Positions 46,075 through 59,080 of a stretch of DNA of 64,000 nucleotides are shown here, one piece after another (positions within the stretch are counted from its first letter, which is position 1; each line of letters starts with the position of its first letter). Under the pieces are notes generated by a model. It was not told where the DNA came from and did not search any database. It was given only the letters and a program-made list of their open reading frames with translations. The stretch spans positions 22,671,001 through 22,735,000 of the forward strand of contig CM045731.1 in NCBI GenBank assembly GCA_024760905.1. Reading direction: 5' to 3'. The position numbers were made by a program, and so were the translations under genes. This DNA is from Plotosus lineatus (lineage: Eukaryota > Chordata > Actinopteri > Siluriformes > Plotosidae).

Positions 46075-46413
46075 ATCATCATCTTCTGTAACCGCTTAAT
46101 CCTAATTAGGGTCACGTGGAAGCTAGCCCCCATCCCAGCCGACTCTGGGTGAGGGCAGAGTATACTCTGGACAGCGCGTCAGGCTATTGCTGGGCAGAAA
46201 CATGCTGACGGCTTTGCAGCTACTCTTGTCGAAAGTCAACAATGGTTCTTTTACATGAACCTCACACCACAGACAGTGAGAGACATGGCTGGCCTTTGAT
46301 AACCCTGTTATATGCACTGTGGGTAAGTGTCAACCTTGTGGAGAGTGGGACTTTAACCCCCAACCTTTTGGATCAGCGATCCAGTGCCCAAAACCACTAG
46401 GCCACCCCTGCCC
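46075..46413 (-). mobile_element. tRNA-derived SINE, reverse
   Basis: TAACCGCTTAATCCTAATTA (tail), CACCACAGACAGTGAGAGAC (body) and CCCCCAACCTTTTGGATCAG (head side). Confidence 0.85.
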
Positions 46414-46461
46414 TGTTTGTTAACAGGATTATACAAAATGATATATGCAGATTTTCATACA

Positions 46462-46534
46462 TTTTCATTGTATTAGTGTCTTCAGCTGACAGCAAGAAAG
46501 TCCTGAGTTCAAGTCACATGCTTATCGTGTTTTA

Positions 46535-46595
<61 letters not shown>

Positions 46596-46755
46596 AGTTT
46601 GCGTGTTCTCTCTGTGATAGTACTGGTTTCCTCTGGGTACTCTGGTTTCCTTCCACAGTCCAAATACAAGCACATTACTAATCAGATGTTCCAAATGGTT
46701 GTGTTTTGCTCCTCTAATGGTCTGGTGAGCTGTTCATGGTCTAAATGATGATATT
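46462..46755 (+). mobile_element. tRNA-derived SINE with internal (GT)n expansion
   Basis: GACAGCAAGAAAGTCCTGAG and TTCAAGTC (B-box area), a GT run at 46538-46594, then TCTGGTTTCCTTCCACAGTC and CTGGTGAGCTGTTCATGG. Confidence 0.65.
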
Positions 46756-47129
46756 GATATGCGACGCATGATGGAAGCATATACAGTTTCCGAGCTACCT
46801 CTAATTCAAAATAGCAACCATCAAGAGATCACTTTAAATGGATTCCGTGCAATGTGGCATCATTTCGGTCATGGTCCATTATAAATTGGAAACAGCTAGG
46901 CTGAGGCAAAAGCCAAAAAAGCTCAGAAACCAGGAAGGCACGAGAAGCAATGCATGGGTGTGATACACAAGCAATTTATTCGCAAAACTGCAAAGAAAGT
47001 TATGGAATGCAGTTATGAATTACTTGTGGGTGGAGCCAGCATTGTAGATGCCATATGTGGAGACATGCAAACTAAGGAAGTTAAGCTGATTTCACATTCT
47101 ATGACAGCAAGTTGCCAAAAATCTGATTT

Positions 47130-47233
47130 CCTCCCACAGACCAAAGACATGCACATTAGGCTAAATAGCTGCTTAAAATTGCCCGAGGTGTGGACGAGAG
47201 TGCAAATGGTGGTTTTGTGTGTGTGGTGGGGGG

Positions 47234-47298
<65 letters not shown>

Positions 47299-47396
47299 GG
47301 TCCTCTGATGGTCTGACCCACTGTCAGCTTGGACAGGCACCAGACCTTACGTAATTTAAAGAGGATTAAGCGGTTAAGCAAGTGAGTGAGTGAGTT
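47130..47396 (+). mobile_element. tRNA-derived SINE body with internal (GT)n expansion
   Basis: CCTCCCACAGACCAAAGACA, TGCACATTAGGCTAAATAGC, a GT run at 47237-47297, and a GATTAAGCGGTTAAGCAAG tail. Confidence 0.65.
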
Positions 47397-47461
47397 TGAC
47401 AATAGCACTGATCATCAACACATTACATATTTGCTAATACTCCCATTTCACTGGAGGGGTC

Positions 47462-48436
47462 TTTCTTTGGTCTTTCTCAAGGCCTTCTGCCTGGTAGTTC
47501 CAACCTTAGCATCCTACTACCACTATATTTACTATCCCTCCTCTGTACATGTCCAAACCATCTCAATCTAGCCTCTCTGACTTTGTCTCCAAAACATCTT
47601 ACATGAGCTGTCCCTCTGATGTACTCATTTTTGATCCTATTCATCCTTGTTACTCCCAGAGAGAACCTCAACATTTTCATCTCCACTACCTCCAGCTCTG
47701 CCTCCTGCCTTTTCCTCAGCACCACTGTTTCTAAACCATACAACATCGCTGGCCTCATCACTGTCTTGTACACTTTTCCGTTCCTTATTGCTGATACTCT
47801 CCTATCACACATTGCACTGGACACTTTTCTCCAACCATTCCAACCTGTCTGCACATGCTTCTTCACCTCTTTTCCACACTCTCCATTGCTCTGGACTGTT
47901 GAGCCTAAGTACTTAAAATTCTCCACCTGCCTTATCTCGACTCCCTGTAACCTCACCGTTCCTCTTGTGTCCTTCTCATTCACACACATGTTTTCTGACT
48001 TACTGAGGCTAACCTTAATTCCTCTCCTTTCCATGACATACCTCCACATCTCCAGATTTTCCTCCTCTTGTTTTCTGCTCTCACTACAAATCACAATGTC
48101 ATCTGCTATCACCATAGCAAACAAGAAGGAGCTCAGAGCTGACCCTTGATGCAGTCCCACCTCCACTTTGAATTCTTTGGTCACGCCGACAGCACACCTC
48201 ACCACTGTCTAACATCTCTCGTACATGTCCTGCACCACTCTAACATACTTCTCTGCCACTCCAGACTTCCTCATGCAATACCACAGTTCTTCTCTTGGCA
48301 CCCTGTCATATGCTTTCTCCAGATCCACAAAGGCACAATGCAGCTCCCTCTGACCTTCTCTGTACTTCTCTATTAACATCCTCAAAGCAAACAGTGCATC
48401 TGTAGGGCTCTTTCTTGGCATGAAACCAAACTGTTG
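47462..48436 (-). pseudogene. RTE LINE reverse-transcriptase fragment
   Basis: The minus strand reads [50 protein letters not shown], then a gap that removes most of the FADD region (VIADDIVICSES remains), and on to LRWFGHVQRRD. Both ends are cut, at the KPK region on the left and the CEQQFGF region on the right, and one in-frame stop is present. Confidence 0.85.
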
Positions 48437-48813
48437 TTGCCAAGAAAACCTCCATGAACTTCCATGAAGATGATAATGGTGTTATCCTTCATGGAAGGTC
48501 GCAAAGAGTCGTCCTATGACTCAGAAGGTACCAGACCAGACCAGACCAGACAACAGACAACATAATGTAATTCTTTACTTGAGAAATATGGTTGAAGTTG
48601 GCAAGTTGCTGATGTTTAAGAATTAAAAAAAAAAAAAAACACTGAAACGTGTTGCTTTTGGTAAAAAGCTAGTTCACATCAACCACACAAATCCAAAGTA
48701 TATACTTTAGTTCACTAAGTAGAAGCTGAAGAGAACATTATATGCCCACAAGATCAGTACATCATGTTCTCTTCTAGCTTATTTTCCACAGTGACTATAA
48801 AAGCATAAGTACA

Positions 48814-48967
<154 letters not shown>

Positions 48968-49092
48968 AGATTGGTGTAGAAATCCTTCTTGAGTCACTCT
49001 TCCTCAGAGCTGTTGCTTTGTGTGTTTACCTGAAGATGGTTTTCCTCTGTGGAGGAAACACACCATGGACACTAAAAACTACAACCAGCATA

Positions 49093-49569
49093 CAGTGATC
49101 CCTTGCTACATCGTGCTGTAGTTTCTGCTGCTCAGTGCATCGCGAGGTTTTCAAAAATATTCATCGAAAAATTAAAAAATAAGGAAATTAAGGAAAAATA
49201 GGTGAAAAGTTATGGAAAATGTAGCAAAACAAGGCCAATTATGCAAAAATAAATAAATAAACAAACAAAAAAGCAACAAAACTACTTACATTTTGACGTG
49301 AGGCATGCATCTGAGAGTGTGCTCTCGCATCTGAGTGCGCGCATGCGCGTCTGTATGTGTCAGTATTTATATTTTATTTACATCGTATGCATTATTTTTT
49401 GAATGTTTAATTGTTATTATAAGCATTTATAGCATTGGATATGTATTTATTGATATTATGTACACATATACATGAACGTATACGTCAGTCAGTAGGGTTG
49501 ATCCTAATTCGTGGAAATCGGTGGTTGCCAGGGGGTCTCGGCGTTAACCGCGGAAAGTGAGGGATCTCT
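49093..49569 (-). mobile_element. Tigger-like MITE, copy 2
   Basis: The left end CAGTGATCCCTTGCTACATC and right end GCGGAAAGTGAGGGATC, with TA on the left (49091-49092). Its reverse complement follows the copy at 16669 along its whole length, with indels in the middle. Confidence 0.75.
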
Positions 49570-49659
49570 TCATTGATCTCTTTAACTTGTATTGGTACAT
49601 GTCAGGTTTCCTACTTTTGTCAGTCAATCAATAAACAATTAATATACATTTTTCATTCT

Positions 49660-49830
49660 TTCGTTTATTCATTTTCTGAACTTATTAATCCAAATTCAGG
49701 ATGCTGGGAGGCTGGCACCATCTCTGCTGACTCTGGATGAGGGCACAGCACACACTGGACAGCTCCCAGGCTAAATGGCTCTTCCAACTAATTTTTGAAA
49801 CATAATCAAATGTGAATTTGAATCCTTCAT
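49660..49830 (-). mobile_element. SINE tail fragment, reverse
   Basis: TTATTAATCCAAATTCAGGA, GGGAGGCTGGCACCATCTCT and CACACTGGACAGCTC. Confidence 0.65.
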
Positions 49831-50122
49831 CCACAGTGTTTTTGTTTGTTTGTTTTGTTTTCTCTTTTATTTACACCATTAAGAGGCTGTTCTGGTTTTC
49901 AGTTGAGGTTTAAATGAAAGGGTTGAGCGTGCGTGTGTGTTTGTGTGGAATGGAATTGTGCCCCTATATCAGGTGTCCCAAAGAGTTCTGACAGCCATAT
50001 TTATAGGTCTCAAAAATGAAGCTTGTGAAAAATAAACTTTTGTATGTACCTCCTCCGGAAAGAAAGGAAATAGCTGGTGAGCAGAAAGGCCACAACTGTG
50101 TTTCAACACTCACACATAAACA

Positions 50123-50126
<4 letters not shown>

Positions 50127-50206
<80 letters not shown>

Positions 50207-50270
50207 CACGCACATTCCTCTACTAATATTCACCATTCCAGCGGAAACAACTGAAATTTGCCCAACACAC

Positions 50271-50329
<59 letters not shown>

Positions 50330-50403
50330 CCCACACACACACACACACACACACGCTCACGTGCACCTACCAACCCACCCACCCACCCTCACACCCTCTC
50401 ACA

Positions 50404-50460
<57 letters not shown>
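50127..50460. repeat. Cluster of three (CA)n arrays
   Basis: Runs at 50127-50204, 50265-50355 and 50405-50460, separated by short unique pieces. Confidence 0.95.
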
Positions 50461-50463
<3 letters not shown>

Positions 50464-50603
50464 CAAATTTGCCGGATCTTTCACGGAAAGCAAACTTTAC
50501 TTTGGAAGCTGTGCAGAAGCAGCTTTGTTTGTAGATGATCTTTGAGTACAGCTCTCTGAGTTTGTACGCTCTACCTGTTTGTAGGGATGGTGTTTACACG
50601 CGC

Positions 50604-50606
<3 letters not shown>

Positions 50607-50667
<61 letters not shown>
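50607..50667. repeat. (GT)n microsatellite
   Basis: About 30 GT units. Confidence 0.95.
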
Positions 50668-50668
<1 letters not shown>

Positions 50669-51024
50669 CTCTCATCAAAGAGTACATTTGCGACATCAAG
50701 AATTCCTCCTCTAGCTTCCTCAAATCTCTGTCAGGATAAATATTGATGTTTTTGAAGGTTTTACACACTGGAGCCATGCACAATTTTCCATTCTGAGGAT
50801 CGGCATATTTTAAACCCTACCTTGATGTTTTTATTTGAAAACAGTACACTATGCTTCATTCCACAGGTTATTTTGGAAAAATTAGGGTATAGTTCAGATT
50901 CAACACTGGTTTTAAGGCTGTTTGTGTCTGACTCCTAATAGTGCAATAAGATTGTTATTGCTTTCTCATCTGCTAAATGCAGGCTTTATACTACCAGAAC
51001 TGTTAGGAAAACATTTTTTTTTAA

Positions 51025-51360
51025 GTCCAAAATAAGTCCAAGACCAGAATTAAATGAGACTGAATCAAAACAATTTCCAACGAGGTTTCAATTCATGTTA
51101 AGACCAAGTCAAGGTTGAGTCCAAAAACGGTTTCTAATCGAGTCAGTTCCCAGTCCTAAAAGTTTGAGTCCAGCTCAAGACCAAGTCCAAAGAGGTTTGA
51201 GTTCAATTTGAGACAGAAGTAAGTCAAAGTGTTAAGAGGTTTGTATCTTAGTCAAGACAAAATCAAATCTGAGTCCAAAGAGGTTCGAGTCCAATTCAAA
51301 CCTGAGTCTAAAGAAGTTTGAGTCCAACCCAAGAAAAAATCCAAAAAGGATTACTTCAAA
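51025..51360. repeat. Diverged minisatellite of AAGTCCAA/GAGTCCAA units
   Basis: Units built on AAGTCCAAAGAGGTTTGAGT and TCAAGACCAAGTCCAA recur roughly every 35-45 bp, with many changes. The low-complexity minus-strand frame here (FGLRFDF, FELDSN) only translates this repeat. Confidence 0.7.
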
Positions 51361-51520
51361 ATTGAGATTTATTTCAAATAAAAGTGACAGAGTTAAGAGG
51401 CACAGAAACAAAAATATGACACTGTCAATGTGCATAATATTGTATTATAATATAATTTGCATTATATTTTATATAATATATATATGCCCTATAGATATAT
51501 AACCGTAAATACAAATTTCA

Positions 51521-54490
51521 GACCGGATCGGTCAAGGCCCGACCGCCATCAGTGCTGTTAACCAAAATTGGACTACTGTTTGTCGAAGAAGGAGAGGTCA
51601 AAGAAGGAGAAGCGGGAGGCGTGTCCATAGGCAGAGAGAGAAGAGGAAAGGCATGAGTCTAGGGCTGAGAGTACAGACTTTGAATGTTGGAACTATGGCA
51701 GGAAAAGGTAGAGAGCTGGCTGACATGATGCAGAGGACAAAGGTGGACATACTGTGTGTTCAGAAGACCAGGTGGAAAGGTAGCAAGGCTAGAAGCTTAG
51801 GAGCAGGGTTTAAGCTGTCTTATCATGGTATGCATGGGAAGAGAAATGGAGAAGGAGTCATCTTGAATGAGGGGTTTGTCAGAAATGTTCTAGAAGTGAA
51901 AAGAGTGTCAGACAGACTGACGAGTCTCAAGTTAGAAATTGAAGATGTGATGTTTAATGTTGTTAGTGCTTATGTCCCACAGGCAGGATGTGAGCTAGAA
52001 GAGAAGGAGAGATTCTGGAGTGATTAAGATGAAGTGATGCGGAGTACCCCCAGAGGTGAAAGAGTGGTCATTGGTACAGATTTCAATGGAATGTTGGTGC
52101 AGGCAACAGAGGGGACGAGGAAGTGATGGGCAGGTTTGGTATCCAGGACAGGAACACAGAAGGACAGATGTTGATAGATTTTGCAAAAAGGATGGAAATG
52201 GCTGTGGTAAATACTTTCTTCCAGAAGAGACAGGAGCATACGGTGACTTATAAAAGCGGAGGTAGGAGTACACAGGTAGACTACATCTTGTGTAGGCGAT
52301 GTAATTTGAAAGAAGTTAGTGACTGCAAAGTCGTAGTGGGCGAGAGTGTTGCCAAACAGCATTGGGTGGTGATGTGCAGGATGATACTGATGGTAAGAAA
52401 GGTGAAGAAGGCAAAGGCAGAGCAGAAGACAAAGTGGTGGAAGCTGAAAAAGGAAGAGTGCCGTGTTGTCTTCAAGGAGGAGTTGTAACAGGCTTTGGGT
52501 GGTCAGGAAGTGCTTCCAGATAACTGGACAACTACAGCTAATGTGATCAGGGACACAGGTAGGAGAGTACTTGGTTTGTCCTCTGGAAGGACAGTAGATA
52601 AGGAGACTTGGTGGTGTAATGAGGAAGTGCAGGAATGTGTACAAAAGAAAAGGTTAGCTAAGAAGAAATGGGACATAGAGAGGACCGAAGAGAGTAAACA
52701 AGGGTACAGGGAGACACAGCGTAAAGCAAAAGTAGCGGTGTCAATGGCCAAACCAAGGGCACATGCTGACTTGTATGATAGGTTAGACAGTAAGGAGGAA
52801 AATGATTTATACAGGTTGGCACGGCAGAGAAATAGAGATGGGAAGAACGTGCAGCAAGTAAGAGTGATTAAGGACAGAGAGGGAAATGTATTGACTGATG
52901 ACAGAAGTATGCTGGGAAGATAGAAAGAGTACTTTGAAGAGCTGATGAATGAGGAAAATGAGAGAGAAAAAAGAGAAGAGGTGACTGTTGAGGACCAGGA
53001 GGTAGCAAAGATTAATAAGGGAGAAGTGAGGAGGGCATTGAAGAGGATGAAGAGTGGAAAGGCAGTTGGTCCTGATGACATACTGGTGGAGGTATGGAAG
53101 TGTCTAGGAGAAGTAGCTGTAGATTTTCTGACAAGAACATTCAACAAGGTCTTAGAGAGTGAGAGGATGCCAGAGGAATGGAGGAGAAATGTGCCTGTGC
53201 CCATTTTTAAGAACAAGAGAGATGTGCAGAGTTGTGGCAACTACAGAGGGATAAAGTTGATGAGCCCTACGATGAAGTTATGGGAAAGAATAGTGGAAGC
53301 TGGACTTAGGGCAGAGGTCAGCATTTGTGAACAACAGTTTGGTTTCATACCAAAAAAGAGCACCACAGATGAAGTGTTTGCTTTGAGGATGTTAATCGAG
53401 AAGTACAGAGAAGGCCAGAGGGAGCTGCATTGTGCCTCTGTGGATATAGAGAAAGCATATGATAGGGTGCCGAGAGAGGAACTGTGGGATTGCATGAGGA
53501 AGTCTGGAGTGGCAGAGAAGTATGTTAGAGTGGTGCAGGACATGTACGAGAGATGTTAGACAGTGGTGAGGTGTGCTATCGGTGTGACAGAAGAGTTCAA
53601 GGTGGAGGTAGGACTGCATCAAGGGTCAGCTCTGAGCCCCTTCTTGTTTGCTATGGTGATAGACAAGGTGACAGACGAGGTGAGACAAGAATCTCCATGG
53701 ACTATGATTTTTGCAGATAACATTGTGATCTGTAGTGAGAGCAGAGAACAAATGCAGGAAAATCTAGAGAGGTGGCGGTATGCCATAGAAAGGAGAGGAA
53801 TAAAGGATAGCCTCAGTAAAACAGGATACATGTGTGTGAACGACAAGGACCCAAGAGGAATGGTGAGGTTACAGGGAGCAGAGATAAGGAAGGTGGAGGA
53901 GTTTAAGTACTTAGGCTCAACAATCCAGAGCAATGGAGAGTATGGAAAAGAGGTGAAGAAGAGTGTGCAGGCAGGTTGGAATGGTTGGAAAAATGTCGGG
54001 TGTGATGTGTGATAGGAGGTTAACTGCAAGAAGTAACGAAAAAGTGTACAATACGATGATGAGGTCAGCGATGTTGTATGGTTTAGAAACAGTGGCACTG
54101 GGGAAAATACAGGAGGCAAAGCTGGAGGTAGCAGCGATGAAAATGTTGAGGTTCTCTTTTGGAGTAACGAGGATGGATAGGGTCAGGAATGAGTACATCA
54201 GAGGGACAGCACATGTTAGATGTTTTGGAGACAACGTCAGTGAGGCTAGATTGAGATGGTTTGGACATGTTCAGAGGAGGGATAGTGAGTATATTGGTAG
54301 TAGGCTGCTGAGGTTGGAACTACCAGGCAAAAGGCCTAGAGGAAGACCAAAGAGAAGCTTTATGGATGTGGTGAAGGAGGACATGAAGGTAGTTGGAGTA
54401 AGAGTAGAAGATGCAGAGAATAGGGCGAGATGGAGGTGGAATGTCCGCTGTGGCGACCCCTGAAGAGAAAAGTCGAAATGAAAAGAAGAA
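51521..54490 (+). mobile_element. RTE-clade LINE, nearly complete, + orientation
   Basis: It starts inside the 5' UTR at ACCGGATCGGTCAAGGCCCG and ends CGCTGTGGCGACCCCTGAAG and GAAAAGAAGAA. About 100-120 bp of the 5' end seen in the copies at 20.5 and 22 kb are missing. Confidence 0.85.
51653..54463 (+). pseudogene. Broken endonuclease/reverse transcriptase of the RTE LINE
   Basis: The endonuclease is at 51653-52488, with a stop at 52025 and a frame change near 52093 (ILCVQKTRWKGSKARS, STQVDYILCRRCNLKE). The linker is at 52495-52923. The RT starts at 52945 ([32 protein letters not shown]). After a TAG at 53557-53559 it resumes ([30 protein letters not shown]). The C-terminus is at 53963-54463. 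The catalytic motif reads FADN rather than FADD. At least five breaks are present. Confidence 0.88.
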
Positions 54491-54895
54491 TGGTTCTTTT
54501 ACAAGAACCTCTCACCTCTCATACCTCTCATATACAATGAGAGGCATGGCCAGCATTTTATAACTCAGTTAGCTGCCCTGGGGGGACTGTATGTATATAT
54601 ACAGTTTATAAGGGTGGGGGCTTATTGATCTGAAGGTCTGGGATTCAAGCAACACTATCACCAAGTTGTCACTGCTGTCCCCCAGTGCAGCCAACTGGGT
54701 TATCAGAGGCCAACCTCTTGCTGTTTGTGGTGAGAGGCATGTAAACGAGCCATTGCTCTCGTTCGGGAAGAGTAGGCCGCCGGGTCTCCATTAGTGTGTT
54801 TCGGCCATGCGATTACCTGGCCAGCTGTCCCGTGTGTACTCTGCCCTTGCCTGGAGTAGTCTGAGCATCGACCCTTATTAGAAATAAACAGCTTA
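54490..54895. mobile_element. Two opposed SINE fragments
   Basis: 54490-54590 is a reverse body fragment (TAACTCAGTTAGCTGCCCTG). 54608-54895 is a forward, diverged copy (GGGTTATCAGAGGCC, ATGTAAACGAGCCATTGCTC, TGTGTACTCTGCCCTTGCC). Confidence 0.65.
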
Positions 54896-54967
54896 TAATA
54901 TGAATGAATGCATATGTGCAGATAAGTGGTCGCCAATGTCACTTACTTTCCTTCGCAACGCATTTTA

Positions 54968-55155
54968 ACAGATGCATAACCATTCAAACTTACATTCACA
55001 CCTAAGGGGAATTTTGAAACAGACAATTAGCTTACTATGCATAACTTTGGCCTGTTGGAGGAAATTAGATTACCCAAAGGAAACCCACAAAAAAATCTAA
55101 CCGTGGACCTTCTTGCTTTGAGGCAAACATGCTACCGACTGTCACCATGCTGCTT
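54968..55155 (-). mobile_element. tRNA-derived SINE (common-tail family) fragment, reverse
   Basis: TTACATTCACACCTAAGGGG, GACAATTAGCTTACTATGC and ACCTTCTTGCTTTGAGGC. Confidence 0.6.
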
Positions 55156-55398
55156 CATTCCCTAACAGTAAATGCAGCAACTTATGATCCTTCCATTAGC
55201 TAAAGTTAGCATTGACAATGCAACATATTAACTACTGACAATGTTCAGTTATGCTATGATTCAGGAGGAAAAATCGCTGTCTGCCTTCAATTTGTTTGTG
55301 TCTTCTCCTGATATTACATATGACCAATGTGTAAGATATGATGAATATCTGGGATGAAGGTGAGGGTTAGTTTTGAGACAAGTGTGCCATGACATGTA

Positions 55399-55400
<2 letters not shown>

Positions 55401-55457
<57 letters not shown>
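55401..55457. repeat. (GT)n microsatellite
   Basis: About 28 GT units. Confidence 0.95.
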
Positions 55458-55458
<1 letters not shown>

Positions 55459-55539
55459 ATTGAAACAAAGCATTTCAGTATGGTGAGGATTCCTCTCTGG
55501 TGTGGAATGCGAAAGAGTCAAGAGTCAGGGTTCGAGTGT

Positions 55540-56070
55540 AAACCATAAAAAAACCCATCATGTCCTGTCATGAGCCGCAGATGAACCTTTTTTTAAGCCC
55601 ATACCTTTTGTCCATTTGTAATTATTTCACCATATGCACACTACGACTTAGAAATATGTCGATCAGATGTACAATAAACGTAGATCAGTCTGTGGCTCAA
55701 ATCAGAACTTCTGTATGTGCTTGAAAACCCACAGTTGCCACTGTGATGTCACTGCAGATTATCTGAAAAGAAATAAAAGTGAATGGAGAGAAAAAGAGTG
55801 AGCGAGTGAGTGGAAGGCGAGGGAAAAATGATTTAAAGAGGTAAACAGACTCCCCTTGCAGAGAGTGAGCTCATCATCATCATATTTTTCCGGAGCAAAC
55901 CATTACAGCATACGTTACCAAGACCACAGACTGTTTGTTGCAGATATTAAGCACTACAGCGGAAAAAAATCAAAACAGAGAGCGAGCTTTAGTCTGTTTA
56001 CCATTCCTGCTGATTCAGACTGAGTGGTGGATTTTATTTTGTCATCTAGTACATATGATGTAATATTCTT
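55540..56070. other. Intergenic stretch without a recognised element
   Basis: No ORF or repeat family was recognised. Confidence 0.5.
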
Positions 56071-56079
56071 GAGCATTTC

Positions 56080-56300
56080 TATGTGGAGTTGGCATGCTTT
56101 CTCTGTGCTAGCATGAGTTTCCTCCAACAGTTAAAAGAAATACCCATCAGGCAAATAGGCTGTTCCAAATTGCCTATAAGTATGAGTGCAAGTGTATTAT
56201 TTGTGTTTGTTTCCCTGCAATGGTTTTCTGAGCTGTTCATGGTGTATTCTGCCTTTGCCCACAGTCGGCCACGATAGGCTCAGCCTCCTCACAGCAATAA
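56080..56300 (+). mobile_element. tRNA-derived SINE (common-tail family), head missing
   Basis: TGTGGAGTTGGCATGCTTTC, GCTGTTCATGGTGTATTCTG and GCCACGATAGGCTCAGCCTC. Confidence 0.65.
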
Positions 56301-56514
56301 TAATATCATTAATCGGCTTGGAAACTGAGTGCGATGCGTAAGTGCATGCAAATTTTGAACCTAAACTTCATCCCACGAATGCACAAAGAAAACATGAAAA
56401 ACCCTACAGTGAAGTGCCCTTGTAGGTCACACGGTTCAAACCAGACCCTTCTGGCTGTGAGGCAAGAATGCTAATTTATGGCTGCAATTAATTCTGAAGT
56501 AATCAAAATGATGC

Positions 56515-56812
56515 TCTTAATCCTAGAAGGGTCGTGGGAAGGCTGAGCTTATCTCAGCCGATGGAGGGATACACCCTGAACAGCTCAGCACACCAATTTA
56601 CAATCATGCCTTGGGCAATTCGGAACAACCAATTTGCATAATGTGCATGTCTTTGGACTGTAGGAAGAAGCCATACCAGAAGGGAACTTATGCAAGCATG
56701 TGAAGCACATGCAAACTACACCCAGAAACACTCAAGCCTGGGACTCGAACCTAGGATCTTCTTGTCCCGAGGTGGACATGATAACCATTATGCTGCCACT
56801 GTGTCACCACAT
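56515..56812 (-). mobile_element. tRNA-derived SINE (common-tail family), reverse
   Basis: CTTAATCCTAGAAGGGTCGT (tail), CATGTCTTTGGACTGTAGGA (body) and GGGACTCGAACCTAGGATCT (B box on the minus strand). Confidence 0.7.
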
Positions 56813-56929
56813 GAAGAGTCAAGTCCAAGCTAATGTTTTATTGTTGAAACACCAGTTAGAATTATATAAAGAGTTTTGTAATGAAGTGCTGGACTTAAAG
56901 ATTTAAAGAATGGGACTTAAAAACAACAA

Positions 56930-57430
56930 CAACAACAAGATTAATATAAATCCATGTACAAGAAGCATATTCATTTATAAGAAAGCTGAAGTATCTGTCT
57001 TCTGTTAAGTTGAAAACAATGTAAGGAATCTTCTGGAGTAAAAGTATTTAACGGTTGTTTCCATGGAAAATGTCTGTTTTGAAGTAAATCCAATTTTTCC
57101 ATCAATTCAAGTTGGAACGACTCTGCTGTGCAAAATGGCTGCCGTGGGCATTTCCCCTCTTGATCCATCCTGTGCTGGAATGTAAATCTACAGCAAGAAT
57201 GTATCACAATCAAAAAGTTCTGAGACTGTTATGCCAACAAAAGAATGGAGCATGGTGCGGTGTACAGAATAACAGTGAAGACTTTCAGATGCTGCATACA
57301 TACAACCAGCACGACACTCCTCTGAATAAGGGCTACAGGTGTGCAAAGTGACAGAGTGTGAGTTAAGGGTGAAAGCTGAATGGTTAGGAGTTAAAGGTCA
57401 AGGGGTAAAGTGCAGCATCCCCAAACACAA
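56930..57430. other. Intergenic stretch without a recognised element
   Basis: Unique-looking sequence. Short frames on both strands have no recognisable domain. Confidence 0.5.
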
Positions 57431-57543
57431 GGAGGAAGTGTCCCCCCCCCCCCCCCGGGGCGCCCCACACACACTCAAACACACTCATTCTCATGATACC
57501 GAATTTCTGAATTTCTCTCCACTACCCCGCCTTCAAACCCCTT

Positions 57544-57545
<2 letters not shown>

Positions 57546-57622
<77 letters not shown>

Positions 57623-57632
57623 AAACGCCCCC

Positions 57633-57721
<89 letters not shown>
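57546..57721. repeat. Two (CA)n arrays with a short CT-rich spacer
   Basis: Runs at 57546-57620 and 57643-57721. A C-run lies upstream at 57440-57456. Confidence 0.95.
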
Positions 57722-57724
<3 letters not shown>

Positions 57725-57849
57725 TGTACCCATGATACTGTGCAATTCTTCTTCACTACCCACTACCACCTTCACACTTCTTCATTCACACACACACACT
57801 TTTCTAACACATCTAGTCAATTCCTTGGGTGATACGTAAAACACACTGG

Positions 57850-58690
57850 CTCTGTCGTACTAGCAGTATTTACTCTCAGCTACTTGCTACTTTTACCAGG
57901 TAATGCCTGCTTACTAGCTGAGACTGCCCCATTTCCGCTCCACTTTTTATTGCATCTCAATCCCATCCTTCATGTGTGAACTGGCTGAGGAAGAGGCAAT
58001 AACAAGCAGCCAAGAAAGTGTAGAAACACTTTTTTTTAACAGTCTGGTGTCAATATACTGTACATACAGTACACTACAACTAGTATGTGCCTACTAAATG
58101 TCCTGCTGAGCAAAAAAAAAGTATCCCTAAAGTTAATAATGTGATTTTACAAATATGATTTCCTTTTCTTCGTCTCAGCCAATAAGTGTAAACATACAGA
58201 TAGCATGGCTCCATACTCTTTCACTTTTGTAAAATGAAGCCGCACATTCTCTGCCATGTTGTCAAATTAGGAACCAGGGCCTGCACAATGCATACAGAAG
58301 TTGAGGTCAGGTACACCTACCTACTTGGTATCCCAGTCTCCAAAGTTTTTATTTTGTTCCATGTGTTATTATAATTAAAACAAGTAATTTTGACTTGAAT
58401 ATGCTATAAAGGTTAAACTGCCTAAAACTGGCCTGAACTGGTCTATTTGCTCCTTAACTCTAACCTCTGGGGGCTTTTTACATGCCGTTTGTTTACCTCG
58501 AGCTGAAAAACGCTGCTTCTCTTCTCAAACCAGTTTGAGCCGACGATTGCTAGGGTTAGCATCGGCATCAAACAGTATTTTTGATGAAGTGGTCAACAGA
58601 TGGTTGCATAAACATTCTAAAGTAGCTTAGAAAAACAGTGAAGCTCATGGAGAAAAGAGAGAGATTCCAGTGGAATGTTCACTAGAGCCC
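57850..58690. other. Intergenic stretch without a recognised element
   Basis: No coding or repeat signal was recognised; fairly high-complexity sequence. Confidence 0.5.
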
Positions 58691-58704
58691 TATTCCACAC
58701 CCTT

Positions 58705-58706
<2 letters not shown>

Positions 58707-58785
<79 letters not shown>
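58707..58785. repeat. (CA)n microsatellite
   Basis: About 39 CA units. Confidence 0.95.
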
Positions 58786-58787
<2 letters not shown>

Positions 58788-58880
58788 AGCTCTTTGTAAC
58801 CAATGACAGACCACAAGGTACATCAGAACTCTCTGGAATTCAAATCTGAAGTTGTTTATTTTCTTTTAAATACTTCTATC

Positions 58881-58994
<114 letters not shown>

Positions 58995-59080
58995 TCCTCA
59001 TCAGCATTACCTCTGAGCCTCATGCCATAAAAATAGAAAAGGTCCTAATCATCTTTCTTAAATAAGTTAAAGTGTTTGGG

